A stretch of DNA of 64,000 bases from Nannobrachium achirus (GCA_963921795.1 OY997661.1:39826122-39890121), one strand, 5' to 3'. Positions 21,740 to 32,045 are shown, counted from the stretch's first letter. The notes: generated by a model from the sequence alone, not told the origin. Program-made: numbers and translations.

Positions 21740-22027
21740 AAGCCCTTTGCACACAGGCGCGTTTATCCGCACGGATAAAACGGACAATTACATTTTTTTT
21801 AAAGAAAACAATGATTCTCTACGACCTCATGCACACCGGATCCGAATTTTTTCTTGATCGAACCCAGTTCGATTCGTACGTCTTGTCGCATGCGGTAAAA
21901 AAGTCATCACTTCTTTTATGACTCCTTTTGGGATCCGCAGCGCCGATTCCGCACAGCATTCAAATCCAATGCGTTTTATTCATACAGCAAACGGAAGAAA
22001 CGCAACTGTCCTGTGTGCAAAGGGCTT
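21740..22027. mobile_element. Family I MITE, copy 1
   Basis: Ends TTAAGCCCTTTGCACACAGG and CTGTGTGCAAAGGGCTTTA are inverted. The interior GATCCG, TTCGATC and CGCATGCGG words are shared with the opposite-orientation copy at 38070-38400. Confidence 0.85.
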
Positions 22028-22103
22028 TATGTGTGGTATGGTGCACGGATGAAGCTATGAATGGACAGTGACAGAGAGGTATGGTCTTTTAAGCTGTGTA
22101 TAC

Positions 22104-22463
22104 CTTGGCCGAGTCTGAACTTTTCATGTAGGGCTCGGTGCAGTGAGCTATCCCTCCCTGGAGCACCTTCTCTACCCTGGCCACCAGGAAGATCTCGGGG
22201 TGAGGGCACGTGACGGAGAACACCCCCTGCCTGGGGTACTGCAGGGCCCCGTCCAGGAGCCTACCGGCCAGCCTGTGGACCGCCAGCGAGGTGTCGCTGC
22301 TGCCGTTGACCTGGTGCTCCGACCCGCCGCCGGTGCCGGGACCGGAGGCGGAGGAGGTCAGCTGTCGGACCAGCGGGTGGTTGAGGTCCACGTGGAAGTC
22401 GGCCGAGATCTTCCGGCTGTTCTGGACGTCGAAGAGCGACAGGACCACGTAGAAAGGCTCCAC
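22104..22463 (-). CDS. dock9: DOCK9 exon: large middle exon, 120 codons
   Basis: 360 bp, phase 0 at both ends: VEPFYVVLSLFDVQNSRKIS, ADFHVDLNHPLVRQLTSSAS, a GPGTGGGSEHQVNGSSDTS linker, then LAGRLLDGALQYPRQGVFSV, TCPHPEIFLVARVEKVLQGG and IAHCTEPYMKSSDSAK. Lies between PH and DHR-1. The core is strongly conserved in DOCK9. The glycine- and serine-rich insert is the variable loop of the family. Codon third positions are GC-rich compared with the AT-rich introns. Confidence 0.98.
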
Positions 22464-22483
22464 CTGGGGTTTGTGATACAGTT

Positions 22484-22930
22484 CACAGTTTAGGCATTTA
22501 GCAGACGCTTTTATTCCAAAGCAACTTACAATAAGCAGATAAATATAATAAGCAAGATAATATGTCAGTACATCAACAACAATACAACAAATGCGTAGGA
22601 ATATCAATCTAGAAAAGATAGGTAGACCATGCACCTAATCAGTAAAAAACTTCTAAAACCGAAAAATGCTATCTAGCTTCATGTATGGTCATTGAGGGAA
22701 GGGGAGTGTTACAGTAGTGCTATGGGTTTAGGTGGAGTCTGAAGAGGTGAGTCTTCAGTCCACGGCGGAAGCTAGAGAGTGAGCTAGGGAGTGAGTCTGT
22801 AGTTCTAATGGAAGCTAGGGAGTGAGTCTGTAGTTCTAATGGAAGCTAGGGAGTGAGTCTGTAGTTCTAAGTGCAACAGGGAGTTTATTCCACAGTTTAG
22901 GGCTAGGAGGGCAAATTGTCTAGGACGAGT
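22484..22930. mobile_element. Common fish interspersed repeat (GGCATTTAGCAGACGCTTTT)
   Basis: Carries the ATTTAGCAGACGCTTTTAT..CAAAGCAACTTACAA sequence that I recognise as widespread in fish genomes. It ends in a short tandem of ~35-bp units (GGGAGTGAGTCTGTAGTTCT, 22790-22875). Confidence 0.7.
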
Positions 22931-22961
22931 GGATTTTTGTGAGGGGGGACGTGGGAGATAG

Positions 22962-22962
<1 letters not shown>

Positions 22963-23007
<45 letters not shown>
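22963..23007. repeat. (GA)n microsatellite
   Basis: About 45 bp of GA. Confidence 0.95.
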
Positions 23008-23008
<1 letters not shown>

Positions 23009-23190
23009 AAGGGAGGGAAAAGAAAGAAAGAAGCAGCTATTTTAGTCCATATATCCATCTTCCCACATGTCATGTGGGTTTAAGTTTTCATCGGTTCAAA
23101 CTCATCTTTCCATACTCTCATACCACCATGCATTCTTCTGCAGTTAGGTTTCCTTTCCATCACACAAGCCTGTTTGCACGTGCTTGCATG

Positions 23191-23242
<52 letters not shown>
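23191..23242. repeat. (GT)n microsatellite
   Basis: About 50 bp of GT after a GCATGCATG run. Confidence 0.95.
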
Positions 23243-23484
23243 TGAGTGTGAGAGTCAGTGGTGTAAAGTAACTAAGTAGGTCTTTTGAGGTATTTGCACT
23301 TTACTTGAGTATTTCCATGTCCAATGCTTCTACTTCTACTCCACTACATCTCGGATCCAAATATTGTAGTTTTTCTCCACTACGTTTATTTGAACACTTT
23401 AGTTACTATAGTTACTTTGCAGATATAAATTATAATATCACAAAACATACATTAACGACTTTAGCCCTATTTTATACCTAGGCT

Positions 23485-23543
23485 GTTTGAAAATAGCCGA
23501 TCTACAAGCACACTGTGAGCTTGTAGATCTGCTATTTTCAAAC
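23485..23543. repeat. HPM hairpin 10
   Basis: Arms extend to GTTTGAAAATAGCC and GCTATTTTCAAAC. The centre is very short (CACACTGTG). Confidence 0.94.
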
Positions 23544-23644
23544 ATTTAGTACTTTTACTTTTGGTACTTTAAGAACATTTTGATGCCAACACTTTCATAC
23601 TTTTACTCAAGCACATTTTGAATTCCGGACTTTTACTTGTAAGG

Positions 23645-23807
23645 GTGCCCTCACACCAAAGTACCTAGAGTGTAATCCGCCAATGCATTTCAATGAGAAT
23701 GGAGCGTTTTTTTTGCCAGTAGAGGATTTCTGCAAAAAACGCTCCATTCTCATTAAAACGCATTGGCGGATTCCACTCTAGGTATTTTGGTGTGTGGGCA
23801 CCCTAAC
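23645..23807. mobile_element. Nested palindromic MITE
   Basis: Inverted arms of about 75 bp starting AGGGTGCCCTCACACCAAA, with GGAGCGTTTTTT near the centre. Confidence 0.85.
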
Positions 23808-23883
23808 AAAGTATTTCTCTACTGCAGTATTGTATCGATTCTTTTACTCGAGTAAATTATGTAAGTACTTTTTCCACCACTGT

Positions 23884-23943
23884 GTGTGCGCGCGCGTGTG
23901 TGTGTATGTGTGAGCGTGTGTGTGTATGAGCGTGCATGCGTGC

Positions 23944-23978
<35 letters not shown>

Positions 23979-23992
23979 CGTGTGTGTGTGTT
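23884..23992. repeat. Mixed GT/GC microsatellite
   Basis: GTGCGCGCGCGTGTG, then interrupted GT with GAGCGTG words. Confidence 0.9.
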
Positions 23993-24291
23993 GGTAGCGG
24001 CAGGGCTTAATGGCTGCGGTTTCCCAGAAGCAGCAGAGAGCGACTACTGCAGTCCTTCTCCCACCCAGCCAGACCTCGGGGACTGACAGCAGGAAACCGG
24101 GCTTCAGACACAAACACTGATGCATGATGGGAGGAGGAGGCCCAGGCTGGTTGCTATGGCGGTGTCCACTGGCCCCCCCCCACCACCCCCCCCCCCACCC
24201 CCCCACCCCTCATGCCAGCGGCCTTAACCCATTTAGAACGGGCACACATTATTGGGTACATCATTATTTTACATCATTATTTGAACTATTG

Positions 24292-24364
24292 AAAAATAGC
24301 AGATCTACAAGCTCGCAGCGCGGCACCGAGTGCCGCGCTGCGAGCTTGTAGATCTGCTATTTTT
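24292..24364. repeat. HPM hairpin 11
   Basis: 73 bp, near-perfect, inner stem GCGGCACCGAGTGCCGC. Confidence 0.96.
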
Positions 24365-24718
24365 GAAAAATCGTGAAAATTTTGAATTTTGACCCCGATT
24401 CTATAAGTGTCTTTTGAATCCTTCTAAGATTTTTTTTGAAAAACCTGTGTTTCTATGTCAGCAATCTGGCTATAGTCAAAGAAAAGGTCCTTTTCACTTA
24501 AATGGAGCTCAGTTGTTCTGTTCTTGAGAGACTACTATGTCAGTGGTTCCCAAACCTTTTCATGTGAAGGACCCCCAAAATGATATTTATTTGGCCAAGG
24601 AACCCGCATCTCAAAATATCTAGTTCCAGGGACCCCCCAGAAGCAAAATTTTAGTTACAAACGTTCGCTTTGAAAATACATATATTCAAAGATTTGCACA
24701 CATTTTCACGACTTTTTC

Positions 24719-24792
24719 AAAAATAGCAGATCTACAAGCTTGCAGCGCGGCACTCGGTGCCGCGCTGTGAGCTTGTATAATCTGCTATTTTT
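24719..24792. repeat. HPM hairpin 12
   Basis: Inner stem GCGGCACTCGGTGCCGC. One inserted base in the right arm (GTATAATC). Confidence 0.93.
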
Positions 24793-25012
24793 CACTGGTT
24801 AAAGCATTCAATAATTCTACGCCCAAAATGGGTTAAGCAGGCCTGGGCCATCAAAGGCGTCACAGCTGCCCTGTGATCTCCTTAACTGATTTAGACGTCG
24901 CTCTCATTTGTGAAAGCACATTTCCCCGGAATTACGGGAAAAGCAAAGTGTGTTTCCGCGCTCTGCATGCGTTGCATCCCGGTGTCGTTGAGCGCTGCGT
25001 GACGCGAGTGCA

Positions 25013-25270
25013 TATCGTCGTTGTCGGGTGAAAACCTTGTATGTCCAAGACCGTTCGTTTTGTATTTATCATTTTAAAAATGAACTAAACTAGTGAAAAT
25101 AGCAGATCTACAAGCACACAACGCCTCGCACCGCGAGGTGTTGTGTGCTTGTAGATCGGCTGTTTTCACTACTTTTGTGCGACAGCCTTATGATGAAGCA
25201 GGGCTTCACTTTGAGAAGTTTACACATTTGAAACTTGGAGATACGAGGTTTCTGCCCGACAGTGACGATA
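25013..25270. mobile_element. Family B inner element (TATCGTCGTTGTCGGG ends)
   Basis: Ends TATCGTCGTTGTCGGGTG and CCCGACAGTGACGATA are inverted. HPM at the centre. This inner unit also occurs alone or nested at 27170, 31351, 36257, 44390 and 59150. Confidence 0.85.
25091..25171. repeat. HPM hairpin 13
   Basis: Outer arms TAGTGAAAA and TTTTCACTA, inner stem AACGCCTCGC..GCGAGGTGTT. Confidence 0.95.
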
Positions 25271-25271
25271 T

Positions 25272-25280
25272 GTGTGTGTG

Positions 25281-25312
<32 letters not shown>

Positions 25313-25320
25313 TGCGTGCG
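25272..25320. repeat. (GT)n(GCGT)n microsatellite
   Basis: Short compound repeat. Confidence 0.95.
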
Positions 25321-25343
25321 ATTGTAAATTGGTCGTTTGGCAC

Positions 25344-25870
25344 ATAGACTGAAAAAAAAAAAAATATGGACAGTGGAAAGCCATAGGTTTCTACACCGCG
25401 CAAATGAAGCTTTTTTTGGCCGTTGTATGGGTGACGGCATCATTGTAGAAATCAACGTTCATTGGTAGAAATTATACCATCTCGAAAGCCATTGGCTGCC
25501 AACGGTCACGTGCAACCGCAGGGATACATGGGACATTGTCTTGAGCTTGCCGAAAATAAAGCACACGAAGAAGAATCATCACAAGCCTATGATCACAAGC
25601 CCCTCCTACAGCATACCCTGCTATAACATCAAATATAACATAAATTGGACCATATTTTCACAAAACGCATATCATGGTGATTGAAGCAAGGCGTTAAACT
25701 AGCGTCAGGAACTAGTTTATTAAGGTAAGAAAATCAAATGTAAAAGTTCGGGGGAATAGAATGGAATCCTATGTTGCTTCTGGTGCGAGAACAGCGCATC
25801 TAGCGGCCAATCATAGGAACTTTTAGTTCTGTGTTTGATTCATTTTAAATCGGGACAACTACACCCCTGG
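25344..25870. mobile_element. ATAGACTG-type element, inserted at a splice donor
   Basis: A 527-bp segment with a perfect 8-bp direct repeat TTTGGCAC on both sides (25336-25343 and 25871-25878). The interior matches 40429-40956 (GCCATTGGCTGCCAACGGTC, CACACGAAGAAGAA). The right target copy is intron positions +5 to +12 of the DOCK9 exon at 25883, so the staggered cut fell within the donor hexamer. No transposase seen. Confidence 0.88.
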
Positions 25871-25882
25871 TTTGGCACTCAC

Positions 25883-26023
25883 ATTTGTCGTGGGTCCGTC
25901 TTCGTTGTCGGACACACAGCTCTGGAGGTTGAAGGCGAGATCGTGACAGCTGACCAAGACTCTCTTCCCGAACTTCTCCTCGAACTGACGCACGTCTGGT
26001 TCGATCCCCGAGAAATCCAGTTT
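25883..26023 (-). CDS. dock9: DOCK9 exon: PH to DHR-1 linker
   Basis: 141 bp, 47 codons: [47 protein letters not shown]. Acceptor CCCGTAG, donor AAT|GTGAGT. Matches the conserved KLDFS..EP..(K/R)..[19 protein letters not shown].(E/D)NE.GPTTN block of DOCK9. The donor sits next to a transposon target duplication. Confidence 0.97.
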
Positions 26024-26185
26024 CTACGGGAAACACAGGCTGTGTTAGCACAAGCGATCGGAAGGAATTTAATCTCCACAAAAGCTCCTTATTAACAGAA
26101 TTATTTATACAGAAAAAAACTGAAACGTGTTCGTACAATGCTGCATGTTGCGTTGCACCAATCAATACTGTACATTCAATGTACA
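26024..26185. other. Intronic, nothing recognised
   Basis: Unique-looking sequence upstream (in gene sense) of the acceptor. Confidence 0.4.
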
Positions 26186-26752
26186 ACATGGGTCTTCAAC
26201 AGGGGGTCCGGGACCCCTAGGGGGTCCTCAGAGTTACTACAGGGGGTCCTCCAAATCTTTGAGTCATAGAAAGTTTTTTTCCTCCTTTTTTATATTAGAT
26301 AATATATCCATATCCATAATAGGCCAATCTGGGAACCCATCGTCAAAAAAGAAAGGGCGACACCTATCGGTCTGCGTTCTCTGAGGCTGTCTCGAGAGAT
26401 TAATAATAGGCCTATCCATATTCTGTGAACTTTAGCCAAAAATAGCAGATCTACAATCTCACAACGCGTGGTGGGCTTGTAGATCGGCTATTTTTGGCAA
26501 AGAGTTTTGGCGTGGAGGGGAAAAAGAGCAGACTAAGTACGGAGTGAAAGGTCAAGTTTATTAAGTATTGACGGTTCAAGTGGTTAAATATCAGAAATCA
26601 CCAAGTGACATGAATCCAAAATACACTGATGATTGTGCTGTCAAACGATGAAACAATATGGAATCTATGACAAGGTTGTGGGGGGTCCCTGCTTCATCTC
26701 TCTCTCAACTAAGGGGTCCTTGGCCTGAAAACGTTGAAGTACCCCTGATGTA
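26186..26752. mobile_element. Interspersed repeat, GGTCTTCAACAGGGGGTCC
   Basis: GGGGTCC-rich ends (CTTCAACAGGGGGTCCGGG and GTCCTTGGCCTG..GTTGAAG) flank an HPM. It resembles degraded hAT-like elements that end in CTCAACC/GGTTGAG motifs. Boundaries are approximate. Confidence 0.6.
26435..26498. repeat. HPM hairpin 14
   Basis: Outer arms GCCAAAAATAGC and GCTATTTTTGGC. Shortened inner stem. Confidence 0.93.
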
Positions 26753-26782
26753 CAAGTACTAGATGTGAGTATAAGCCGTCAC

Positions 26783-26860
26783 CTGCGTGTCGGGGTCCAG
26801 CGTGAAGAGTTTGAGGCGAGTGGTCTCACTTCTCATCTTGGACTCGATATCTCGAGCAGT
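26783..26860 (-). CDS. dock9: DOCK9 exon: PH to DHR-1 linker
   Basis: 78 bp, 26 codons: TARDIESKMRSETTRLKLFT then LDPDTQ. Acceptor TTTTTTACAG, donor CAG|GTGACG. Corresponds to the KSESR.KLFYLDPDAQ segment of mammalian DOCK9. Less conserved than its neighbours but in perfect phase. Confidence 0.92.
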
Positions 26861-26935
26861 CTGTAAAAAAAAAACAATAATAATTGAAAATGAAAAAAAT
26901 AACAGGAAAGTAGGGAATGTGCTTGTCCACATGAC

Positions 26936-27014
26936 GTATAGCCCAATACTCTATGAGGTGATGGGAAGTCAAATAGTCATTATGGTGCGGTCGAAGTTTG
27001 TCGAAGCTCGTAAC
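26936..27014. repeat. 79-bp direct repeat, left copy
   Basis: About 94% identical to 27421-27499 (5 differences). Ends exactly where the family B sequence begins. Confidence 0.88.
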
Positions 27015-27420
27015 CAGGGACGTGCTGGGCCCCTGATTCAGCCCGGGAAAAAGAGTTGGAGAGGCCCTCATTGTGCGCTATAGGGAGAGATATAGTAGCT
27101 GCTGCTACTCAAAGATTTGCCATTTCAGATCATGACAAGTGACAAGCCAGTGGGCCAATTACATGAGTTATATTTCGTCGTTGTCGGGTGGAAACCTTGT
27201 ATGTCCAAAACCGTTCCTTTTGCATTTATCATTTTAAAAATGATTTAAACTAGTGAAAACAGCCGATCTACAAGCACACAACGCCTCACGGTGAGGCGTT
27301 GTGTTTTCACTACTTTTGTGCGACAGCCTTGTATGATGAAGCAGGGCTTTACTTTGCGAAAGAACGTACACATTTGAAACTTGGAGATACAAGGTTTCCG
27401 CCCGACAATGACGATATGAT
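27015..27420. mobile_element. Family B element (right end missing)
   Basis: Starts CAGGGACGTGCTGGGCCCCT, contains the TTTCGTCGTTGTCGGGTGG inner end and a truncated HPM, and stops at ATGACGATATGAT. The outer CAGCACGTCCCTG end is absent. Flanked exactly by 79-bp direct repeats. Confidence 0.8.
27251..27312. repeat. HPM hairpin 15 (truncated right arm)
   Basis: Left arm TAGTGAAAACAGCCGATCTA and inner stem are present. The right arm jumps from GAGGCGTTGTG to TTTTCACTA, losing CTTGTAGATCGGCTG. Confidence 0.85.
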
Positions 27421-27499
27421 GTATAGCCCAATACTCTATGAGGTGATGGGAAGTCCAATAATCATTAATGCGCGGTCGAAGTTTGTCGAAGCTCGTAAC
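27421..27499. repeat. 79-bp direct repeat, right copy
   Basis: Partner of 26936-27014. Confidence 0.88.
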
Positions 27500-27723
27500 A
27501 GGATGATACGTTATAAAATCACCAACGGTATTTCAAAGAGAATGAGAATTTAACAAATGGTAGAAGTAATGAATAACAATACATTTGTGGTCAGGGTTGG
27601 GGCTGTCACAATTATTACATAATCGCAGGGGCGAAAATCGCGGGGGGGACAGGGGTTACTTGGCCCCCCCCCCAGGTCCAATTGGTACCCTCCAGTCAAC
27701 CTAAAAAAAAATTAAAAAAAGTT

Positions 27724-28408
27724 TATTGCGACCGTAGGTCGCATTTACTACCAAAACCTCCCCGGCCTGTCTGTCTGTGAGTGAGTCCGTCACACTTTTG
27801 CCCTGCTCATATCTCCACAACCGTTGCCTCCATCCATGCCAGATTTTGCACACACACTCCTTGCCTGCCAAACTACAACCTCCAAGGACCCCCGGAGCCC
27901 CAGGGACCCCCAGGTCCCCGGGGGACCCCCAGATGTAAAAAATGACCAAATGTGCAAAAATGACCAAATGACCACCCCAACGGGGCTGCTCACGGGGAAT
28001 TCCCGGGGACCACCGACTCCTGGTGCTCCAGAACAGATGCAAAAGTGGTGGCGCCCCCAGTGGAGGACCCCCTGCCACTGCAGCGCACATAAAATGCCGT
28101 AACTCGGGCTAGGAGCGTCCGGGAGAGCCGGGGCCGGTACCTATTCGTCCGCCAAGGCAACGCGGAGACCCCACCCCTCATTTCTCACATGGCCCTATTC
28201 TAGCGCCACCTTCAGGCCGATTTTTAAAACACATTTTTGGACACTGCTCCTACAGTTTTTGCCCTAAAATCACGAATATCACTACACAGCATGTCTACAC
28301 TCATGTCATCAACATGGATCAGGAAGATTTTGGAAAAACACATTTTAGCCCTATTTGTGGAGATAAGCCACCTACGGTCGCTTATCTCCCGATTAGGGAG
28401 TCTTACTG
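27724..28408. mobile_element. Repeat ending in GCGACCGTAGGTCGC / CCTACGGTCGC
   Basis: Left GCGACCGTAGGTCGC and right CACCTACGGTCGC motifs, then the inverted TTATCTCCCGATTAGGGAG end also found at 8404 and 62924. The interior is C-rich (GACCCCCGGAG-like) and includes the CTCACATGGCCCTA..GCGCCACC block shared with 8700-8760 and 63900. The 129-aa open frame here has no recognisable domain. Confidence 0.7.
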
Positions 28409-29040
28409 GTATATATATATATTTATACTGTATTGTGTTCTGGACTGGTGGCCGCTGTGCTAACCTGTGCCAACTGCTTGTGGACTGTATTATTGTATTG
28501 TGTGTTCAGTGTTCTGACAGCTGGGTGGCTGTCTGCTTCTGAGAAGGCTACTGAGTAGGCTAATGTATTGTATTGTGCCAAATTGCAGTCAGTGTTGTTC
28601 TTGAGGTAAAAAGTTAGCCATAGAAACACGAAAGAAACGTTGGTTATGACGAGAGGACTGTAATGTCAGAGTGTTTGTGTTGAAATGTCTCAGACAGTGC
28701 TATGGAAGAGTTCTCCTGCTTTGCTGGGGTTATTGCAGCAGTGAGTGATAAGTAAATGATAATTGATACATTCATGAAACCGTTAAAAAGATGCCAAAAT
28801 GAGGGGGGGAAACCGCCAGAAAACCGATATTGGCACGTAAAAATAAAAATAAATCGCACATGCATGCGCGAGCGAGCCCTTTTGGTGCTCGCACATATGT
28901 CCCCCCTAGCGTTTCCGTGGATTTGCGCCCCTGCATAATCGTCTAATTGCAATTATTTGAGGTAATCGCAATTATTTTGCATGATCGTCATACTCGTTTC
29001 CATGTTGAGAAAATATTAATATAGTTACAAACACTTTCGA
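28409..29040. other. Intronic, nothing recognised
   Basis: Unique-looking sequence, with no conserved exon. Confidence 0.4.
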
Positions 29041-29047
29041 AAAGTAG

Positions 29048-29122
29048 TGGAAATAGCCGATCTACAAGCTAACAATGCGTCGTGATGCGACGCGTTGTGA
29101 GCTTGTAGACCGGCTATTTCCA
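29048..29122. repeat. HPM hairpin 16
   Basis: Arms TGGAAATAGCCGATCTACAA and complement, inner stem ATGCGTCG..CGACGCGTT. Outer flank matches TGGAAAT/ATTTCCA. Confidence 0.94.
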
Positions 29123-29263
29123 TTATCAATGTTCTTTTTTTAAGTATAAAATTGTCAAATATGTCAGTAATTGCTTTGTATATTTAAGTTATCTGCCATC
29201 ATTGCCATGTGCAACTTCAAAGCCTAAAAGCCAAACAGAAATGTAATTGTCAATGCTATTTTC

Positions 29264-30299
29264 AAACATTTTGTACTTTTACTTTTGGTACTTTAAGTAC
29301 ATTTTGAGTACACTTTCATACTTTTACTCAAGTACATTTTGAATTCCGTACTTCTACTTGTAACAGAGTACGTCTGCAATGCAGTATTGATACTTTTAGT
29401 TAAAGGGGTACTGTCACCTAAAGGGGTTGAGGGGCAGATTACACTGTGAGCTTCTCTGAAAACGGTCTGAAACAGTCTGAAGCTCATGTCACAGTGTAAT
29501 CTGCCCCTCGCCCCCCCAACAACAGCTGACCAGTACAGTAAGTAGTCATACAGTAAGGCTATGCAGACAATTAATTTGATTGGCTTATAATTGTGCATCC
29601 CCACAATGACGTCATAAAAATATTAAAGGGATATTTCACTTTAAAAAAAACCTTTGGTAATTTTATCGTTTAACCAGGCTTTTATGAACACCCTGAACAG
29701 TTTTTAATTTGCTTCATTCGATATTTAGATATTTGATGTAAATGTTATCAGGAGGCTTGATCCAGGGCCTCTCCCCATACACACCCATTGTAACTTCAGA
29801 CTCCATTTTAACCATGATAGATTCATTAAAAACACCCATTATTTTTTTCTGGTGACTCATACTACCCTGTTAATACGTGAGCAGGCCGTGTTTTTTTTCG
29901 ATAACTTTTTTCATTTATTTTTAATAATTCTTTGGGAAAATGGAAAAAAAATTAATACAAAAATTAATTATTAAATATAAATGAAAAAGGTTATCGAAAA
30001 AACACGGCCTGCTCACGTATTAGGAGGGTATTATGAGTCACCAGAAAAAATAATGGGTGTTTTTGATGAATCTAGCATGGTTAAAATGGAGTTTGAAGTT
30101 ACAATGGGTGTGTATGTGGCGAGGACCTGGGCCTGGAGGGCCTGATAACATTTACATCAAATATCTAAATATTGAATGAAGCAAATTCAAAGTGGAATAT
30201 CCCTTTAACTTGTTTTTTAAGATGATTCTTAAAGTGACAGTAACAATTTAGGTGACAGGCCCCCTTTAAGTAAAACAATTTGAGTTTTTCCACCACTGC
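29264..30299. mobile_element. CAGTGGTG-family element interrupted by nested palindromes
   Basis: 29264-29400 and 30270-30299 match the right part of 23257-23881 (ACTTTTACTTTTGGTACTTT; end TTTTTCCACCACTGCA). Between them lies the nested insert 29402-30268. Confidence 0.75.
29402..30268. mobile_element. Nested palindromic insert
   Basis: Outer inverted ends TAAAGGGGTACTGTCACCTA and TTTAGGTGACAGGCCCCCTT enclose two further palindromes. The first is 29432-29508 (GGGGCAGATTACACTGTGA arms). The second is a ~585-bp foldback at 29625-30210 with AAAGGGATATTTCACTTT and AAAGTGGAATATCCCTTT ends. Confidence 0.85.
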
Positions 30300-30492
30300 A
30301 ATCCAGTAGAACAAACCCTTATCTTAACCCACCACTGATGTGGTTACAGAAAATACTGAAGGTACTGTATTTATAAAAAGAGCAGGCCTATGCCTTCAAG
30401 TGGTTGCTCTCAAACTGCCACGTCCCACCGCTGGTCAGCCCTCCACCGTGAAGCACGCTGGCCTGATGTGGCCTCTGCATTTGGAGGCCATA

Positions 30493-31030
30493 CAGGGGCG
30501 TCACAAGGGGGGGGAGGGGGGGGGGGGGGGAGTGGGGCTGAGTTACTAGGGCCCAATGTGGAGGGGCCTGGAATCATTTTATACTTTAGCCATTGAAAAA
30601 TAGCAGATATACAAGCTCACAGCGCGGCACCGAGTGCCGCGCTGCGAGCTTGTAGATCTGCTATTTTCGAAAAGTCGTGAAAATGTGTGTAACTCAAGTT
30701 TTGCTTCTTGGGGTGGGGTGGGGGGGGGGGGGGTCCCTGGAACTAAATATTTCGAGATGGGGGTCCGTGGCCAAATACATATCGTTTTGGGGGTCCTTCA
30801 CGTGAAAAAGTTTGAGCACCACTGACATAGAAACATAGGTTTTTCAAAACACCAAAACACCTCGCAGTGTGAGCTTGTATATCTGCTATTTTTCCACTAG
30901 TTAAAGCACAAAATAATGCGTAATAATCTAAATGGGTTAATTAAACCCCCCCCCCCTATGAAGAACATTCATGGGAGGACCCGCAGTGAATCCTTGTACC
31001 CAGGGCCCAGCATTTGGTGTTACGCCCCTG
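30493..31030. mobile_element. Family F hAT-type element, perfect 8-bp TSD
   Basis: CAGGGGCGTCACAAGG to GGTGTTACGCCCCTG, flanked by AGGCCATA at 30485-30492 and 31031-31038. It contains one complete HPM and a right-half HPM near 30865-30895. TSD length and CAGGGG ends support hAT assignment. Confidence 0.92.
30597..30667. repeat. HPM hairpin 17
   Basis: Same type as hairpin 3, with AAAATAGC arms and a left-arm variant GATATAC. Confidence 0.94.
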
Positions 31031-31038
31031 AGGCCATA

Positions 31039-31350
31039 TTACCATACACACTGTCCCAGATGTCTGCTGGGTTAGCCTTTAGCACCCACAAGAGGAAGGG
31101 CAGGTCTGCTCCCGAGCCTTTGGACTCATATGGAAGCACAGCTGTTTACTTCGGGCTAAACAAAGAAGGAGTACCCAGTTATAGTTCAAGCAACCTGCGC
31201 AGGACATCTGATGCACAGATCGTTCTTTATTAAAGGCGTCTCCTACTTTTCCCAAAAAGATCTAAAAGCTCACAACGTGTCAAAATGCAACGTGTTGTGA
31301 GCTCATGGATGGGCTATTTTCACCACCTGACATCACTGTATGACAGAGTA
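31039..31350. other. Intron with one decayed HPM
   Basis: A worn HPM is readable at about 31255-31317 (GATCTAAAAGCTCACAACGT..GAGCTCATGGATGGGCTATT). Nothing else recognised. Confidence 0.5.
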
Positions 31351-31954
31351 TATCGTCGTTGTCAGGTGGAAACCTTGTATCTCCAAGTTTCTTTTATTTC
31401 TATTTTTTATATACATTTTTATTATGATTTTTTGAAAGACAGGACATCACAGACACTACATCAACAAGACATAACAAGACCAACACACCAGACTATCATG
31501 CATAAGGCAAACGGGTAATTCATATAAAAAGCAAAACAAGGGTAATTCACCAATCATAGGCTATAAATAGTACAAAAGTTAGCAACCTCTTGGAAAACCT
31601 GGACACCTACTAATAGCTGTTATACACTAGATGTCCAGATGCGCCATAATAGGACCCCAGATGAACTCGAATGCAGCATAACTGCAGCATAATTTGAAAA
31701 TTTGACAAGTTTCAAATTTGTATGTTCTTTCGCAAAGTAAAGCCCTGCTTCATCGTACAAGGCCGTCACACAAAAGTAGTGAAAACAGCAGATCTACAAG
31801 CACACAACGCCTCGGTACACGCACACAACGCCTCGGTGCAAGGCGTTGTGTGCTTGTAGATCGGCTGTTTTCACTAGTTTAAATAATTTCTAAAACGAAA
31901 AATCCAAAACAAAAGGTTTTAGACATAGAAGGATTCCACCCGACAACGACGATA
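31351..31954. mobile_element. Family B inner element, long copy
   Basis: TATCGTCGTTGTCAGGTGG at the left and CCACCCGACAACGACGATA at the right. About 300 bp of extra AT-rich sequence precedes the HPM. Confidence 0.83.
31777..31875. repeat. HPM hairpin 19 with duplicated stem
   Basis: Like hairpin 13, but the left inner stem CACACAACGCCTCGGT is tandemly duplicated, giving 99 bp and an unpaired bulge. Confidence 0.93.
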
Positions 31955-32045
31955 TGGTAGGTGTTTATAGCTTTGACGTAGTCAAAACAGACTGCGATGA
32001 AGACGTGTGTTTGGCGTGTCGCAGTAAACAGAGAGAGCAGGGTAC

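Larger units (their letters stand above)
23257..23881. mobile_element. CAGTGGTG-ended DNA transposon with nested palindromes
   Basis: Ends CAGTGGTGTAAAGTA and TTTTTCCACCACTG are inverted. Inside are an HPM (23485-23543) and a second palindromic insert (23645-23807). A related copy is interrupted around 29200-30299. No target duplication is visible because both sides are GT microsatellite. Confidence 0.8.
24228..24832. mobile_element. Family A element, TTAA target, two HPMs
   Basis: TTAA at 24224-24227 and 24833-24836, ends CCCATTTAGAACGGG and (inverted) CCCATTTTGGGC. It is the best-preserved family A copy in the window, with subterminal inverted repeats each containing an HPM. Confidence 0.85.

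Noticed and set aside
27701-28102. 129-aa and 92-aa frames in a GGACCCCC-rich segment
   Set aside because: They overlap on opposite strands in a repeat with other genomic relatives. No domain seen.
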